Shown here in pieces: positions 48,138-59,875 of a stretch of DNA of 64,000 nucleotides. Under the pieces are notes generated by a model. The model was given only the letters and a program-made list of their open reading frames with translations, did no database searches and was not told the origin of the DNA. The DNA comes from Furcasterigmium furcatum (Eukaryota > Ascomycota > Sordariomycetes > Glomerellales > Plectosphaerellaceae): assembly GCA_001599815.1 (NCBI GenBank), contig BCIA01000002.1, forward strand, positions 5,987,626 through 6,051,625, in the 5' to 3' direction. The position numbers were made by a program, and so were the translations under genes. Each line of letters starts with the position of its first letter. The first letter of the stretch is position 1.

Positions 48138-50898
48138 ATGGCGACCTCACGCTATGCCTCCAACGACCTCCGCCGCCAGGTTGGATCTTCGCCGAAGCCT
48201 AAGACTCGTGGCATGTACACCTCTATATTCCGATTGGGGACACGGACTGACGGGGTCGATGGTAGCAGAAAGCAAAGACACTCTCTGCAGGAACGTCCTG
48301 ATATACGGCCACTGCCGCTACGAGAACAGTGGCTGTGCTTTCAACCACGACCAGAACAGAAGCAGCTCCAACCAAGCAAACTCAACATCAAACACACCAT
48401 CAGATCTGTAAGTCGACAATTTCATGAGGATGGTGCCCCTGGCCGATCCACATGGAGATATTTCGAATGGCGCGCCGATCCCGAACGGCGTAATGGCTTG
48501 CCCTGTTCGCGGAGAAGTATCTCTCGGCACAGCCTCGAGAGAATTCTGCGCGACATGCCTACCGTCTTGCGATCTTGCGCCACCCAGGCTGCCTTGGATG
48601 GTCAAGTGTCCGGCTGCTATCAAGCTTTGAGTTTGCTCTTTTGCGGCGTCTTCGTGACTGTTGAGGCAGCCACTCGAGCAAATTTCTCTTCATCGCCAGA
48701 GGCGAAAGCTTAGATGAGGATGGGTTGAGCTTATTTTGCTTATAACCAACCGCCTCCATCTCCTCCGGACGACTCGAACGATGCCACCTACGGCACTTTC
48801 TCCCAATAATTTCCCCAATGGCCGAGTTCACCTACACGAGCTCTTCTGAGCAATTTCGCGACGCGACGCCGTTGTTTGAATTGCCGTCATGGCTAGTGCC
48901 ATACGGAATACTCCATGGCCGCGTTTGGTTTCCCTTTCAAAACAGCAGCACTGACCAGACCACGCTGTTTAGCTCCAAAAAACTCAATGTCGACTCTCCG
49001 TCGTTCACGCCATCCAGTCTTCAGTCTTCGCCGTCCGGGGCGCCTCCATTGGCACCCGCGAAGAAGACAACATTCTCATCAAATGCCGCAACTGTCGCGT
49101 CCTTTGTGCCGAGAGCTACTAGCAGTGAGTTTCCTACGCTTTGCAAGCAGCCGGGCTAGATCTGACAAGTGCCGAGGTGCCTCTGGGTCTGCGACGAAAG
49201 AGAATGACGGAGCAACGGCCTTCAACCCTGCCAAGTTCCAGGAGTTCACACCGCAGGGCTATGAGCTGAACACTTCTCCGAATGCCAACGGGGCCGGCGC
49301 AGAGCCATCCCTCAACTACGATGCCTTTTCGATGGCAAACATGAGCCAGGGCTTAGGTTCCGCACAATTCAACCCCTACGTCGATGACCCTGCGGGTCTT
49401 GCGGGCCCTTCCGCGCTTTTCCAGCAGCAGAACGCATTTGCCGCTCCCATTCAGCCACTTCAGTATCACCTGTATGCGCCGTTGGGCATGTCGCGCGAAG
49501 GCCTTGCGCCATACCAGAGGCAGACCCACGACTTCTTCCTGCCGGAGAACATCCGAGAAGAAGCTCAACGGAGGCTGGAGGCTACACACCAGGTCCTGGC
49601 CAGTGAGTTTTCTGCGCATATCAGTCGAGACCAGCGCTAACACGGGTCAGACACTTCTCTTCCCATAGTCGACAACTACCATTCGCTCGTGCCCCTGGAC
49701 ACGAGCAACAGGGAAAGCATCAGCTCATTCAAATATGTCAGCTGGGTCTACAAGGCGGTCTCCCAAGAGAACGGAAGGCCCTACTGTCTCCGCCGCATCA
49801 AGGGTGAGCACAACAAACCTCACTCCATCCCTTGCTCAATACTGACTTGTACCAGACTTCCGCCTCTCCAATGAGAATGCTATTCGCTCTGTCAAGGATT
49901 GGAAGAAGGTCCTCAATGCCAGCGTGGTCACCGTTCACAGCGCTTTCACGACTCGGAAATTCGGAGACAGTTCCATCATCTTCGTCTACGACTATCACCC
50001 TCGGTCCAAAAGTCTGATCCAGCATCACTTTGCGCAGACGACGAGCAGATTCAACAGCAGGACCCCCATCCCCGAGGACGTGCTGTGGTCTTACATCACC
50101 CAGATCGCCAACGCTCTGCGAGCAATTCACGGTCAAAACTTGGCTGCACGGTGTCTTGACCCAAGCAAGATCATCTTGACGGAAAAGAATAGGATTCGCC
50201 TGGGCGCCTGCTCTATTCTAGACGTCCTAGACTTTGAGACCCGGCGACCTGTGCCCGAACTGCAACAGGCCGATCTGGTCCAATTCGGCCAGGTCATCCT
50301 CGCGCTCGCCAACAACACGCCGCCCGGCTCACTCAACTACAACAACGTCAACATCCTTCTCCAGCAGGTCAGCAACGTGTACTCGGATGCTCTGGCTAGT
50401 AGCATCGCATGGCTCCTGTATCCGCCGCAGACGGGAGAAAACAAGACCGTCGACATATTCATCTCCAAAATGTCGGGGCAGGTCATGAACAACCTAAACT
50501 CGATGATGCTCAGCAATGACACCGCCACCGCGGACCTGTACCGGGAAATCGAAAACGCCCGGATTGTTCGGCTCCTATTCAAACTCGGCGCGATCAACGA
50601 GCGACAGGAGTTCGACGGCGACCGGCAATGGTCCGAGAATGGCGAGCGCTACATGCTGAAGCTGTTCAGGGACTACGTCTTCCACCAGGTCGATGCTAAC
50701 GGCCAACCGGTGGTGAACATTGGTCACATGGTATCCTGCTTGAACAAGCTCGACGCGGGCACAGAGGAGAGGATTTGCCTCACCAGCCGCGACGAGCAGT
50801 CGGTCTTCATTGTCAGTTATAAGGAGCTGAAGAAGCAGATCGGCAGCGCGTTTGGTGACCTTCTGAAGGGAAACCCGCATAAGGCGCGTGGCTTCTAA
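48138..50898 (+). CDS. PAN3: PAN3, regulatory subunit of the PAN2-PAN3 deadenylase
   Basis: Exons 48138-48210, 48269-48407, 48973-49124, 49177-49602, 49669-49803 and 49856-50898 give 655 residues. The N-terminus carries a CCCH zinc finger (Cys31, Cys40, Cys47, His51), which binds poly(A). A PAM2 motif follows (KKLNVDSPSFTP, about 73-84) that docks on Pab1. Then come the kinase-like fold from about residue 250 (YCLRRIKDFRLSNENA, HRSITQ-type helix replaced by ITQIANALRAIHGQNLAARC) and the C-terminal knob (DYVFHQVDANGQPVVNIGHM). The fold binds ATP but is a pseudokinase; it dimerises and recruits PAN2 to start mRNA deadenylation. Intron 1 fits best with a GC donor (48211), giving PKTRESKDTLC; a weak GT donor at 48208 would give PKTQSKDTLC. 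Intron 2 is 565 bp and holds an in-frame ATG at 48818. Confidence 0.95.
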
Positions 50899-51561
50899 GC
50901 TGGTTGTGGGCGCGTTGCCAAGGGGGGATTCTTGCGGCTCTCGAGTCGGACAGGTCTTGGAAACTTTCGGTTTGGGTCTTGGAGTCACCACATGGGATCA
51001 AAAGTGTTTTGAAAAACATGATGGGGCCGGGGACGTCCACTGACGGCGGGATCCAGGTCGGAGTTTCGCATAAGGCAGGGTTGGTACGTATACAGGCGGG
51101 CGGGACAGGATCTGGCACATGATTAGGAGAAACTCAGGGCTGCTGGTGAGCTGGTCATGCCGGGGACTCGACAGGCAGCGAGCCATGGCAGTGCAAGCGT
51201 TCAAGGTATATAAGAACTGCAGAAGAAATAGGATTTCCATGCTTCATTCAAAGATGACCACTTCACGAGGTGATCGGTGCAGACTTTTGAGTCTGTACAC
51301 CATAGGTAGGCCGCAAATTGCAGCCGAGTATGCCATCCACCTAACACGTCGTCATGTCTAACAAGTTTTGCGTCTTCCGGACAGCGATAAGGCAGGGCAC
51401 CTCCACTTCTAAGAAGCAGCCAGCCGAGGCCGCTCATCTGCAGCCACTCCGAGCACCGACGCAACATGCAGCATGGTTGTGAGATGGCTGGAACAACAGC
51501 ACATCCCCCGTTCATCGTTTTTTTCGTAGTTCCTCCAATGTCCTCGAGAATATCTGCCTCA
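50899..51561. other. Intergenic stretch between convergent PAN3 and LSM7
   Basis: Holds the 3' ends of both genes. Nothing else seen. Confidence 0.5.
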
Positions 51562-52131
51562 TCAATCCTCGTCCGGCTGCGCGAAGGGGTTGGCGATCTG
51601 CTCGCTTCCGTCGACGGGGCTGACGAGGACAAGAAGGGTGCCGCGGGCGACGACGAGGCCGAGGGAGCGTGTCGTCTCGTTTCCTTCCTCATCTGCAAGG
51701 CGCCATGTCAGTTCCGAGGGAGTCACGATAGGTATCCGGAGACGGGGCGGCCTTACCCCTCATGACCTCCTCCACTTCGTCAAGGACGAGGTTCATCAAG
51801 GCGTCGTACCCCTTGAGAGTTCCGGTCACTGCGTCGCGGGGTTTGTCAGCTTGCTGTCGAAGGGTAGCTCGGGTGCGCGCGGCGCATGCGAACGCGGGGG
51901 AGGACAGGACGGACCTTCGCGGCCGCCGTTGAACTTGACGGTGATCTTCTTGTCCATGTACTTGGACAGGTCGAGGATGTTCTCCTTCTTGGGCCTCTCG
52001 CGGTCGCCGCCGGCGTGGTTGCCGCCGCCGGAGGACTGGGCGCCGCCGCGACCACCTCCCCTGCCGCGGTAGCCTCCTCCTCCGCCGCCGCCTCGACCAC
52101 CGCCGCCTCGGTGGGAACCTCTGTCGGCCAT
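51562..52131 (-). CDS. LSM7: U6 snRNA/mRNA-decay Sm-like protein LSM7 with RGG extension
   Basis: Exons 52131-51915, 51828-51757 and 51692-51562 give 139 residues; introns are 86 and 64 bp. Residues 1-45 are an Arg-Gly-rich tail (GGGGRGGGGGGGYRGRGGGR). The Sm fold follows: Sm1 ILDLSKYMDKKITVKFNGGREVTGTLKGYD with the RNA-contact LDEVEE region, and Sm2 LGLVVARGTLLVLVSP. The C-terminus is short and acidic. LSM7 belongs to both the nuclear Lsm2-8 ring, which binds the U6 3' end, and the cytoplasmic Lsm1-7 ring, which binds deadenylated mRNA before decapping. The latter acts downstream of PAN3, its convergent neighbour, though shared regulation is only a guess. The RGG tail could add RNA contacts or direct granule entry. 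Confidence 0.94.
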
Positions 52132-53982
52132 CGCGCGGGCTGTGGGCGGGAAGATTGCGGGGTAGTAAGGTAGGTTGGGTATTGAGTGTCGCAGCTGGGT
52201 GGTCGACCGGGGGATTCGTGCGTCGGGGCCGGCGAGGTCGGCGGGATGTGTGCGTGGTTGGTGTTGGGTACGTGTGGTTGCTTCAAGGTTGACCTCACCG
52301 GTAGAAAAGTTGGGGTATCTAGCTGCAAGGCTGAGAACTGATGCGGTCGGGTGGGATTTGCTTGGCCCTTCACTGCCAGTGAGGTGCCAGGATCGGGGGC
52401 TCGGAGCGCGGTGCCAACCTGCTGCCGTGGCTCCGCGCCAGGGGCGCGATCAAGTGGGTCGCAACCTCTGGCAGCGCATCGAAACGTTTTGACACTTCCA
52501 CCTTGGGTGCTATTCGGGGCCCAGAGTTCAAAAATACCATGAAAATGCCGCCGAGGCAATTACTGGACTTCTCTGCTTGGAGCTGCCGACACGTGCCCTT
52601 CCAGATCGGGACAGTTACGCGTCTCTGCACTAAACGTAGGGCTCGCTCGGTCTGCAATTCGCATCCATGCTGCATCGCTCTCGGAAGTCTTCCGGACCCC
52701 TCAATTCACGGCTGTTGACCAGCTTAATCTGACGGTCAATCTCCCCCGTCTGGTGACTCTGACATGGGGATTTGGCCACGGGCAACAAACAGGATCGTCC
52801 GACAGCTCCAAGTCATGGAGGTAAAGGTGCTGGCAGAGGAGGGATAGCCCGATCTCCGCGGCTTGACCATCCACTCGGAGAAATAGAGATACCAAGCCCT
52901 AGGTTCCCAGTTTCCATCCAAACCATGACCGAGGGCAATGCAGCTGGAGTCCATAAATATGTACGTACCTTCATAACCACGGCTCTGTGACGACGGGCCT
53001 CGGAGAGTGGCCGTGCGCTGATTAAGTCGCTCAGGGGCCAAAATCCCCCACGGCACAACGCCTGCGCAGGTGCACTCGAGGGTCCCGTCCACCCCCGCCA
53101 CTAATTCCAGCTGCCCACGGTGGAAGTTTCCGGTTTCCACGTTCCGTCGGTGAAGAACATGGAGCCCAGTAGGTCGGTGGCGGGGGGCCCATTGGAGCCC
53201 TCCCACTAAGGTAGCTAAAATGACCTGGCAGTTCCTGCTTGCCTGCCCCGGGCCCGTCTTTCCATCTTCTTGACCGACGATGGCCGGGTAAGAGGTAGTC
53301 TCACGCGTGAGGTGCTCCTTCCTCCCATCCCATCCCATACAAACGCTCCAACCCGCCGCTGTAAGCGCGGTCTCGCTTCCACCTCGAGCTGCAGGGCACT
53401 CTACTTTATCTGCCTTCACTCGTGCGTATTCAATGTCCATGAACAAACACGCGGAGCAGAGACGCCATCCCTCCTCCTTCTCCTCCTCGTCCCCGTTTCC
53501 TCCCTCCATCTTCCTCGGTCGACCCTTATTTTTTCCGTCCACCCATTAGACCGGCAACAAAGGCACACTGCGGTTCTCGTGCCCTGGGACCTTCTGCCGA
53601 CTGAAGCTAGGCGATCCAAGCTCCCAGCCAAACTTCTCACCCCAAGAGAGTGTCAGAATCGCCCTTCTCACCCTCTTCCAAGACCATCCCCAGACCGCCA
53701 AGCCCGACCTCCATCAGATCGACCAAACATCCGCGCCGTCCCGTGCCCAGAACCGTTCCTCCGTTCCGCACTGACAACCAGCCTGCCCTGCATCCTGCAT
53801 CCGCCGCCGGTTGACCTGGCCCGGGCCTCACACAGCCACGGTCCGACGACCATCGTTCATTTCCTGGGGCCAAATTTGCGCGAATTGCCGCCTCGGTGGT
53901 CAATTCTCGTCGCGGTCTCCTCGTCGTCGCACTTGGCATTCTCGTCACCTCTGCGACGACCCTCTGAGCTCGCACAAGCATA
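52132..53982. promoter_or_regulatory. Divergent upstream region of LSM7 and the second Zn2Cys6 gene
   Basis: 1.85 kb without a supported exon. The last 600 bases before 53983 are pyrimidine-rich, typical of a fungal promoter and leader. Confidence 0.5.
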
Positions 53983-56038
53983 ATGTCGCATGTGGCGGAC
54001 TCGCAAGAGCCACACAAACGGAAGCGCGACACTGATGACACTGGCGGCCAGTCGACCCACGCCGACCGCATCCCACAGCCTCCGCCGCCGCCCCAGTTAG
54101 GTATGTCCTCGTGTGTGCGCTCGCGAGATTCGTCCATGCCGACCCGAGGCCGCAAGACAGACAGACAGACGGACAGACAGACTTGACCTGGTATCATCGT
54201 GTACCGATGCCCTTCCAAGATGGGTCTACTGGCATCCCAGAGAGCATACCGGAGTTGAATCTCGGCTGGTGAATGCGTCCTGTCGTCGCTCGGGCGCGCG
54301 CTGGGCCAAGCAGGCTCTGCCCTACGAGCCCACGTTTCCGACCGTCATGTTGCCTCGTTCTTGAACACGTTCGATCTGTTGGCTGAGCTGTTCAGAGGGC
54401 TAATTGGCAATTTCAAGGCACATCTTCCCACATTAACTACCTGTCCAAGTCCACCGCCGGGAAGGTCGACCTCATCCATGGTGATGCTGACACCTTCGCT
54501 GATGTCCTCGGGCTCATCAACAGCTATGAAGGTACGTCTCAGTCAGCGTCTCGCGACCGCCGCTGGTCCGAGCATCTGGGCCGCACGTCCATGCACGACG
54601 CCAAGCTTACCTCGTCATAGGCGTCTTGAATAGACAGGAGAGCCTTGCGGCGAATCTCGGCGCAAAGCTCACCGGACCTCGCCTGTTGAGAGCAATGGAG
54701 AGTGCCTTTGAAGGCCCCATCATCGTGTCGCCATCCACGCCGTACGGACATGGTTCCGTCAGCTGGCTAGAAATCGTCACATTCGCCAAGACCAACCCTG
54801 AAAAGTTTCATCTCACGACAGATGCCGATGGCGAGCGTTCTTGCCAGTTTTCTCTCAATGGAGTTCAAGTCCAGATTTTGGAGGACGACTGGCGGCTCAT
54901 AGTCACCGGTGCCCTTGACCGCTTCTCGGTGGTACCATCGGCGCCGCTGGCGGAGGACGAGACAGCAGAACTCGCGACACTAGACATCGTGGAGAAGCGG
55001 TTACAGGTTCTGATCAAGAAGGCCGATGAGGTGGCCAAAAGGGCTCGCCAGCTCAACTACCATCTCAGCGGACGAAAGGCCGCCATCAACTCGAGACGAC
55101 CAAGTAATCAGGCTGCAAACTCAGCGTACCCGCCAGTCAACTCCCCTCATCGCCATGGCGGCATCAGCACCAGCTACGATCTACATGCCGATCTTCTACA
55201 ACAGTTTCAATCGTCATCGGCGCATTCGACAACACCTCGAGGTTCCCTCGGAAGCGGTTTTGACGCCGCTCACCCCCATCACCATTCATTGGGTCTTGCC
55301 GAAAATCGTCTCCCTCCGATCAACCCACAGCCCAACCCATCACCTTTATCTTCCATATCTGGAATACCGCACCGCGAGCCGTACGATCCGTCCTTAGCCC
55401 ACCGGCCCGCCATCACTTCTCGGATAGAGAAACTCAACAAGGGGGATGCCATATATCCCCCGTGCGATCGATGTCGACGACTCAAAACGCCGTGTATCAA
55501 GCATTTGACAGCGTGCCAGGGGTGTACGAAGAAGCATGCCAAGTGTTCTTGGAAAACTCTCACAGACGACGAGCTCACCTGGCTTGAGCGAGAAGGTAGC
55601 AACGCTGGCGACGTGGAGCCTCCGCCAAGCAATGCTTCTCATGCCCATTCGACAGGATCGCGATACGACCCTGCATATGACAGCCGCGACCCTGCATATG
55701 ACGAACCGCGCCATTCAGCGGACGAGTCGGTGGGCTCCAGAGGCGAGGGCTCGAGGCCTGGCAGCCGGGGCGCTCACCATCCATTTGCACCTCTATCACC
55801 AGGCGATAATGGGCATCATCCGGTCGCGCGACGCCGTTCCGCCGGTTACATGGAAGTGGACCGCGAGACAATCCGGTCGCCATCGAGACCGTGGGAGCGG
55901 GAGATGCATTATCGAAACGAGCATCATGGGCCGTCGAGAGACTTGGGCCTTCTGGGGCATATAGCCTCGACGGCTTCAGCGGCCACGGATGCCCGAGAGG
56001 CCAGGGGTCCTCCTGTCTCGGCTGCACCAGGCCACTGA
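53983..56038 (+). CDS. Zn2Cys6 regulatory protein with conserved N-terminal domain
   Basis: Exons 53983-54100, 54418-54531 and 54621-56038 give 549 residues; introns are 317 and 89 bp. The N-terminus (HKRKRDTDD) is basic. Residues 40-190 form a conserved globular part of unknown fold (SHINYLSKSTAGKVDLIHGD, VSWLEIVTFAKTNPEKFHL, VQVQILEDDWRLIVTGALDRF, EKRLQVLIKKADEVAKRARQL). A disordered stretch follows, then a Zn2Cys6 cluster at 359-386 (Cys359, 362, 369, 376, 379, 386; CDRCRRLKTPC, CQGCTKKHAKC), and a Ser/Pro/His-rich tail. The cluster is late in the protein and lacks a fungal_trans domain. This form is seen in several uncharacterised Pezizomycotina regulators. DNA binding is likely from the cluster; the targets are unknown. 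Confidence 0.85.
54156..54182. repeat. GACA microsatellite in an intron
   Basis: Six to seven GACA units with one interruption (ACGG), inside the 317-bp first intron of the Zn2Cys6 gene at 53983. Intron position means length change should be tolerated. Confidence 0.85.
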
Positions 56039-56660
56039 GAGAGAAAGAGTGCAACTGCAGAATAAGTGTGTAAGAGTGTGAGCAGCAACCGATTGTGAGC
56101 TTCAGGTCATGAGAACATCCTTGATTAGGCACGAAAGATACGCGAAAGATACGGTGCGACGTAGCGAGTACGAATACATATCATGAGATCGACCCAAATC
56201 CTCCCATCTGATGCCAGAGGGGCTTCGAATATCTTGGCAGGGGTTGACAATTCTCGGCACATCTGATCGGCTCTTGGCAGTTTGCTTCGAGAACCCAGGG
56301 ACGGCATGCATTTTAAAGACCTTATGCACTGTCCGGGGCTTACCCATGCTCGCGTTGCATTTGGATGACGCACAGACCATGCCTTATCCATGACACGGAG
56401 ATAACGCGTGGGGACCCAGAAAAAAAGTTGCCCGACTCCAGATCCGTGACATGCGAAACGAACCTCCTGAACGGCTCTCCCGGGTTGATGCAGAGACGGC
56501 TGACGCTTTCTTCCACCCTTGAGGACTCGTTCCACGCATCCCCCATCGTTCTGACCCGTCGCGGGAAATACCCAGCTGCATTGAGGGTGTCCAATCCCCA
56601 AGGGCCTATCCCATCGGCCCCTGAAGCTTCCCTCACTCGTCCGCTTTTATCACGGCCTCC
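56039..56660. other. Intergenic stretch
   Basis: Between two plus-strand genes. It must contain the RIM2 promoter; no other element recognised. Confidence 0.5.
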
Positions 56661-57963
56661 ATGGCGCATCACTCTTCGACACAGAACTTCATGGCTGGTC
56701 CCGGAGACCAGCGGCGCCCCGGCCGCTCCGATGGCACGCATCCAGATACAAAGTCATTCATGACCTCGAGGGAAACGGGCGACATCATCCCCGACACGGC
56801 GCAGAATCCCGCTATGGCGGAGAAGGCATCGCCCTTCGCAAAGTCATGGGTTCACTTTGTCGCAGGAGGGTAAGTCTCTACCACACACGTCCCAGGTTCT
56901 GTTTTCCAGCAGTGCAGTATCTGACCTCACTCTAGTGTCAGCGGCATGACGGCAGCGACCCTGACAGCGCCCCTCGACGTTCTCAAGACACGACTCCAAT
57001 CCGATTTTTACCAAGCACAGCTCCGCGCGAACCGACCGGCAGTATCCCTCGGCCCCTTCCGCGCGGCGGCCTTCCACCTCCACGAAACCATGCAGATCCT
57101 CTCGTCGGTGTACAAGATCGAGGGCCCGCGGGCGCTCTTCAAGGGCCTGGGCCCGAACCTCATCGGCGTGATCCCCGCGCGGAGCATCAACTTCTACACG
57201 TACGGCAACGGCAAGCGGCTCGTCGCCGAGTACTTCAACGGCGGGCGCGAGGCGGCGTGGGTGCACCTCGTCGCGGGCGCGGCGGCGGGCATCACGACCA
57301 GCACGGCGACGAACCCCATCTGGATGGTCAAGACGCGGCTGCAGCTCGACAAGAAGACCGCCGCGGAGCACGCGGGGGGCGTCGCGCGCCGGCAGTACCG
57401 GAACAGTTACGACTGCGTGAGGCAGATCCTACGCGACGAGGGATTCCGGGGGCTGTACAAGGGGATGAGCGCGAGTTACCTCGGCGTCGCGGAGAGCACG
57501 CTGCAGTGGATGCTGTATGAGCAGCTGAAGGCGTCGCTGGTGAGAAGGGAGGAGAGGATCATCGCCAGCGGGCGAGAGAAGACGACGTGGGACCATACCG
57601 TGGCTTGGACGGGGAAGTTCTTCTCGGCGGGAGGAGCCAAGCTTGTCGCTGCCATTCTGGCGTATCCGCACGAGGTGAGTCGACGCCCTACTCAGTCCGG
57701 TGCTGAGCTTGGAGAGCGGAATGAATGCTGACATGATGCAACAGGTTGCGAGAACGCGACTGCGACAGGCGCCCGCGGAAGGCGCGAGGCCCAAGTACAC
57801 GGGCCTGGTGCAGTGCTTCCGCCTCGTGTGGCGGGAGGAGGGCCTCATCGGCCTCTACGGCGGCCTGACGCCGCATCTGATGCGGACGGTCCCGAGCGCG
57901 GCCATCATGTTCGGCATGTACGAAGGCATCCTGCGCATCTTTGACGTGCCCTCCAACCAATAA
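56661..57963 (+). CDS. RIM2: Mitochondrial pyrimidine nucleotide carrier
   Basis: Exons 56661-56869, 56936-57674 and 57745-57963 give 388 residues; introns are 66 and 70 bp. The three carrier repeats each show the PX[DE]XX[KR] signature: PLDVLKTRLQ (82-91), NPIWMVKTRLQ, and PHEVARTRLR (third repeat, spanning the exon 2/3 junction). The second matrix contact NPIWMVKTR (Trp in place of Asp/Glu) marks the Rim2/SLC25A33-36 subfamily and the related folate/FAD carriers. The 70-residue N-terminal extension and the long matrix loop (LQSDFYQAQLRANRPAVSLG) fit Rim2. Yeast Rim2 exchanges pyrimidine (deoxy)nucleotides across the inner membrane and supports mtDNA upkeep and iron use. It ends 966 bp before the stop of the convergent SNX3 gene. 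Confidence 0.92.
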
Positions 57964-58928
57964 ATAAGGGGCGGCCCGACACAAAAAGCGACGAACACCT
58001 TGTCGACACTGTAACAACAACCACCGACTTTTGGCCCGGCCAGGCGACTGGCAGGGCCCAACTCCGCTTCGAGCTGTATTATTGCCTGTCTTCGTCTTGT
58101 ATAACACCAACGGTTCGGGAGCGACACGCGTCGCCATCATAGCGAGATGCCAGAGAAGAGCAGTCTCAGGGGGGTCTGATTTTGCATACGGCGGCGTTGC
58201 TAGGAGAGGCAGCACTACATAATTCTGGTCCTGGGAGGGTTTTCCCAGTACTTTGGCCGGGGCACCACGGAAAAGGGGGGGAGTCGAGCCTGTAGAAAGA
58301 AGTACCACTTGGGCAGTGGCCCTGCACAAAACGGCACATCACACCTCACATCGGTCTTAGACAAGGAATTAAGCCGTCATCCATGGCCGGGTAGAAAATA
58401 TCAAACACCTTTCTCTTATCTTCAACGTTGGGATGTGATCTCCTCCGTCCCTGTTCGAGGTATGTACAGGCATCGTGACATTTTTGACAGCAAAGGAGAG
58501 ATGGAAAGCCAATAAACGCCGTGGAAAGGAAGATGGGGAAAAGGCAAACGCTCATGCTGTTGGCCAGAAATAGAGTCGGCGATCCGGCCCGCCGTGACGA
58601 GGCCTCCCCCCCTCGGGAGAAATCAACGTGCGGGACACATATGGGAAGACGATGAAGGGAAGGTCAACAGCAACAACCACCACGACCCCTGGTACCAGTC
58701 CTCCTGCGCCTTCCAAGGTCAGCCCCCCTGCTTGGTCGGACTGCATCTCTACGGAGCGCGCCATCCAGCTGCTTACGAGTTCATGACTGCCATTGGCGTG
58801 TCGGCCCTGCGGACAGGGCGCGGCGGTCTCTTGCGGAGCTTGTTCGGGGCTCGTGGAGCCGTCGCCGCGGTCGTGGTCGGTGACGAGGGCGAGAAGGCTG
58901 CGCCGGCCCAGGCGAGGCGGAACCGCAG
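57964..58928. other. Intergenic stretch between convergent RIM2 and SNX3
   Basis: Holds the 3' ends of both genes. No supported exon. Confidence 0.5.
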
Positions 58929-59875
58929 TCACCAAGCGTTGCGGTCCCAGTTGGGATCTGCGACAAGACGTAAAAGTCAGCCAGGTGCTCCATTTCACGT
59001 TGGTGCGTCCCTTCCTGCGGCGCCGCTCAGGTTACTGCTGCTCCGGTGGCGACGGGCGCCGCTGCTGCTGCCGGGAGCAAGCACCGACGACCGCCTCCTC
59101 GCCCTCGTCCTCCCCACGAACCACGTCAGGTCGTCCTGCTGTCTCTCGGCGGCGACGAGCGAGCGGAGGAAGTCGGACGACAGGGGCGAGGGTGGTCGGC
59201 TGCTCGCGGCGCTGCTGGTGCCGCTGTGGTCGCCCCTCGGCGGCTCGGCGGGATCTCCTTCTCTTGCGGGCGGTTCGGCGGCGCCCGACGGCGCTCCCTC
59301 CTCTAACATTACTCCGGCGGGCAGAGGCATACCTTGGACGAAAGCGGCGAGGACCTTGCTCCCCGTCTGGAGCAAGGGGTGGCCGACGACGATCTTGAGG
59401 AACTTCTCGAGGCCAGCGCGGCGGCCCTCGATGACGTCGTCGCTGAAGCGGTTCGTGAAGACCTTGCCGGGCAGGGGCGGGATGGTGACGCGGGCGGACT
59501 CGCGCTCGAGGATGTCGCGAAAGTACTCAAAGTCGGAGTAGCGGCGGCGGACGCTCGAGGCGCGCAGCTTGAAGGCGGGGATGTTGGTGCGGCAGACGAT
59601 CTCGTAGTCGGTGTACATGGAGCGGCCCATGCCGTGGGTGCGAGGGTTGCGGACCTGGGAGCTACTCGTTAGGACTCTTCCTCGGCATGTGAATAGGTAT
59701 GGCAGATGGTCGTGTGCCACCACCCCGCGATGCGACCACCGGGAGTGGCGGGCGACGACGACGTGTAGCCTGATAAGGGCGGCATTTTACGCACCTCGAT
59801 CTCGAGGAAGTTCTCCGGCGGGCCGTAGATCTCGTCGAACGACTGCTGCCGGTTATCTGGCATTGCCTGCATCAT
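58929..59875 (-). CDS. SNX3: Sorting nexin SNX3/Grd19
   Basis: Exons 59875-59795, 59654-59333 and 58957-58929 give 143 residues. The whole protein is one PX domain: SFDEIYGPPENFLEIEVRNP, MYTDYEIVCRTNIPAFKL, the PI3P-binding RRRYSDFEYFRDILERES, PPLPGKVFTNRFSDDVIE and LEKFLKIVVGHPLLQTGSK. It ends PNWDRNAW from a 29-base last exon. SNX3 binds PI3P on early endosomes and hands cargo to retromer. The start follows the family (MQALPD-type); the frame stays open upstream to 60277, so a longer form is possible. Introns are 140 and 375 bp. The 375-bp intron reads through in frame for about 112 codons, giving a possible alternative C-terminus. Confidence 0.93.
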
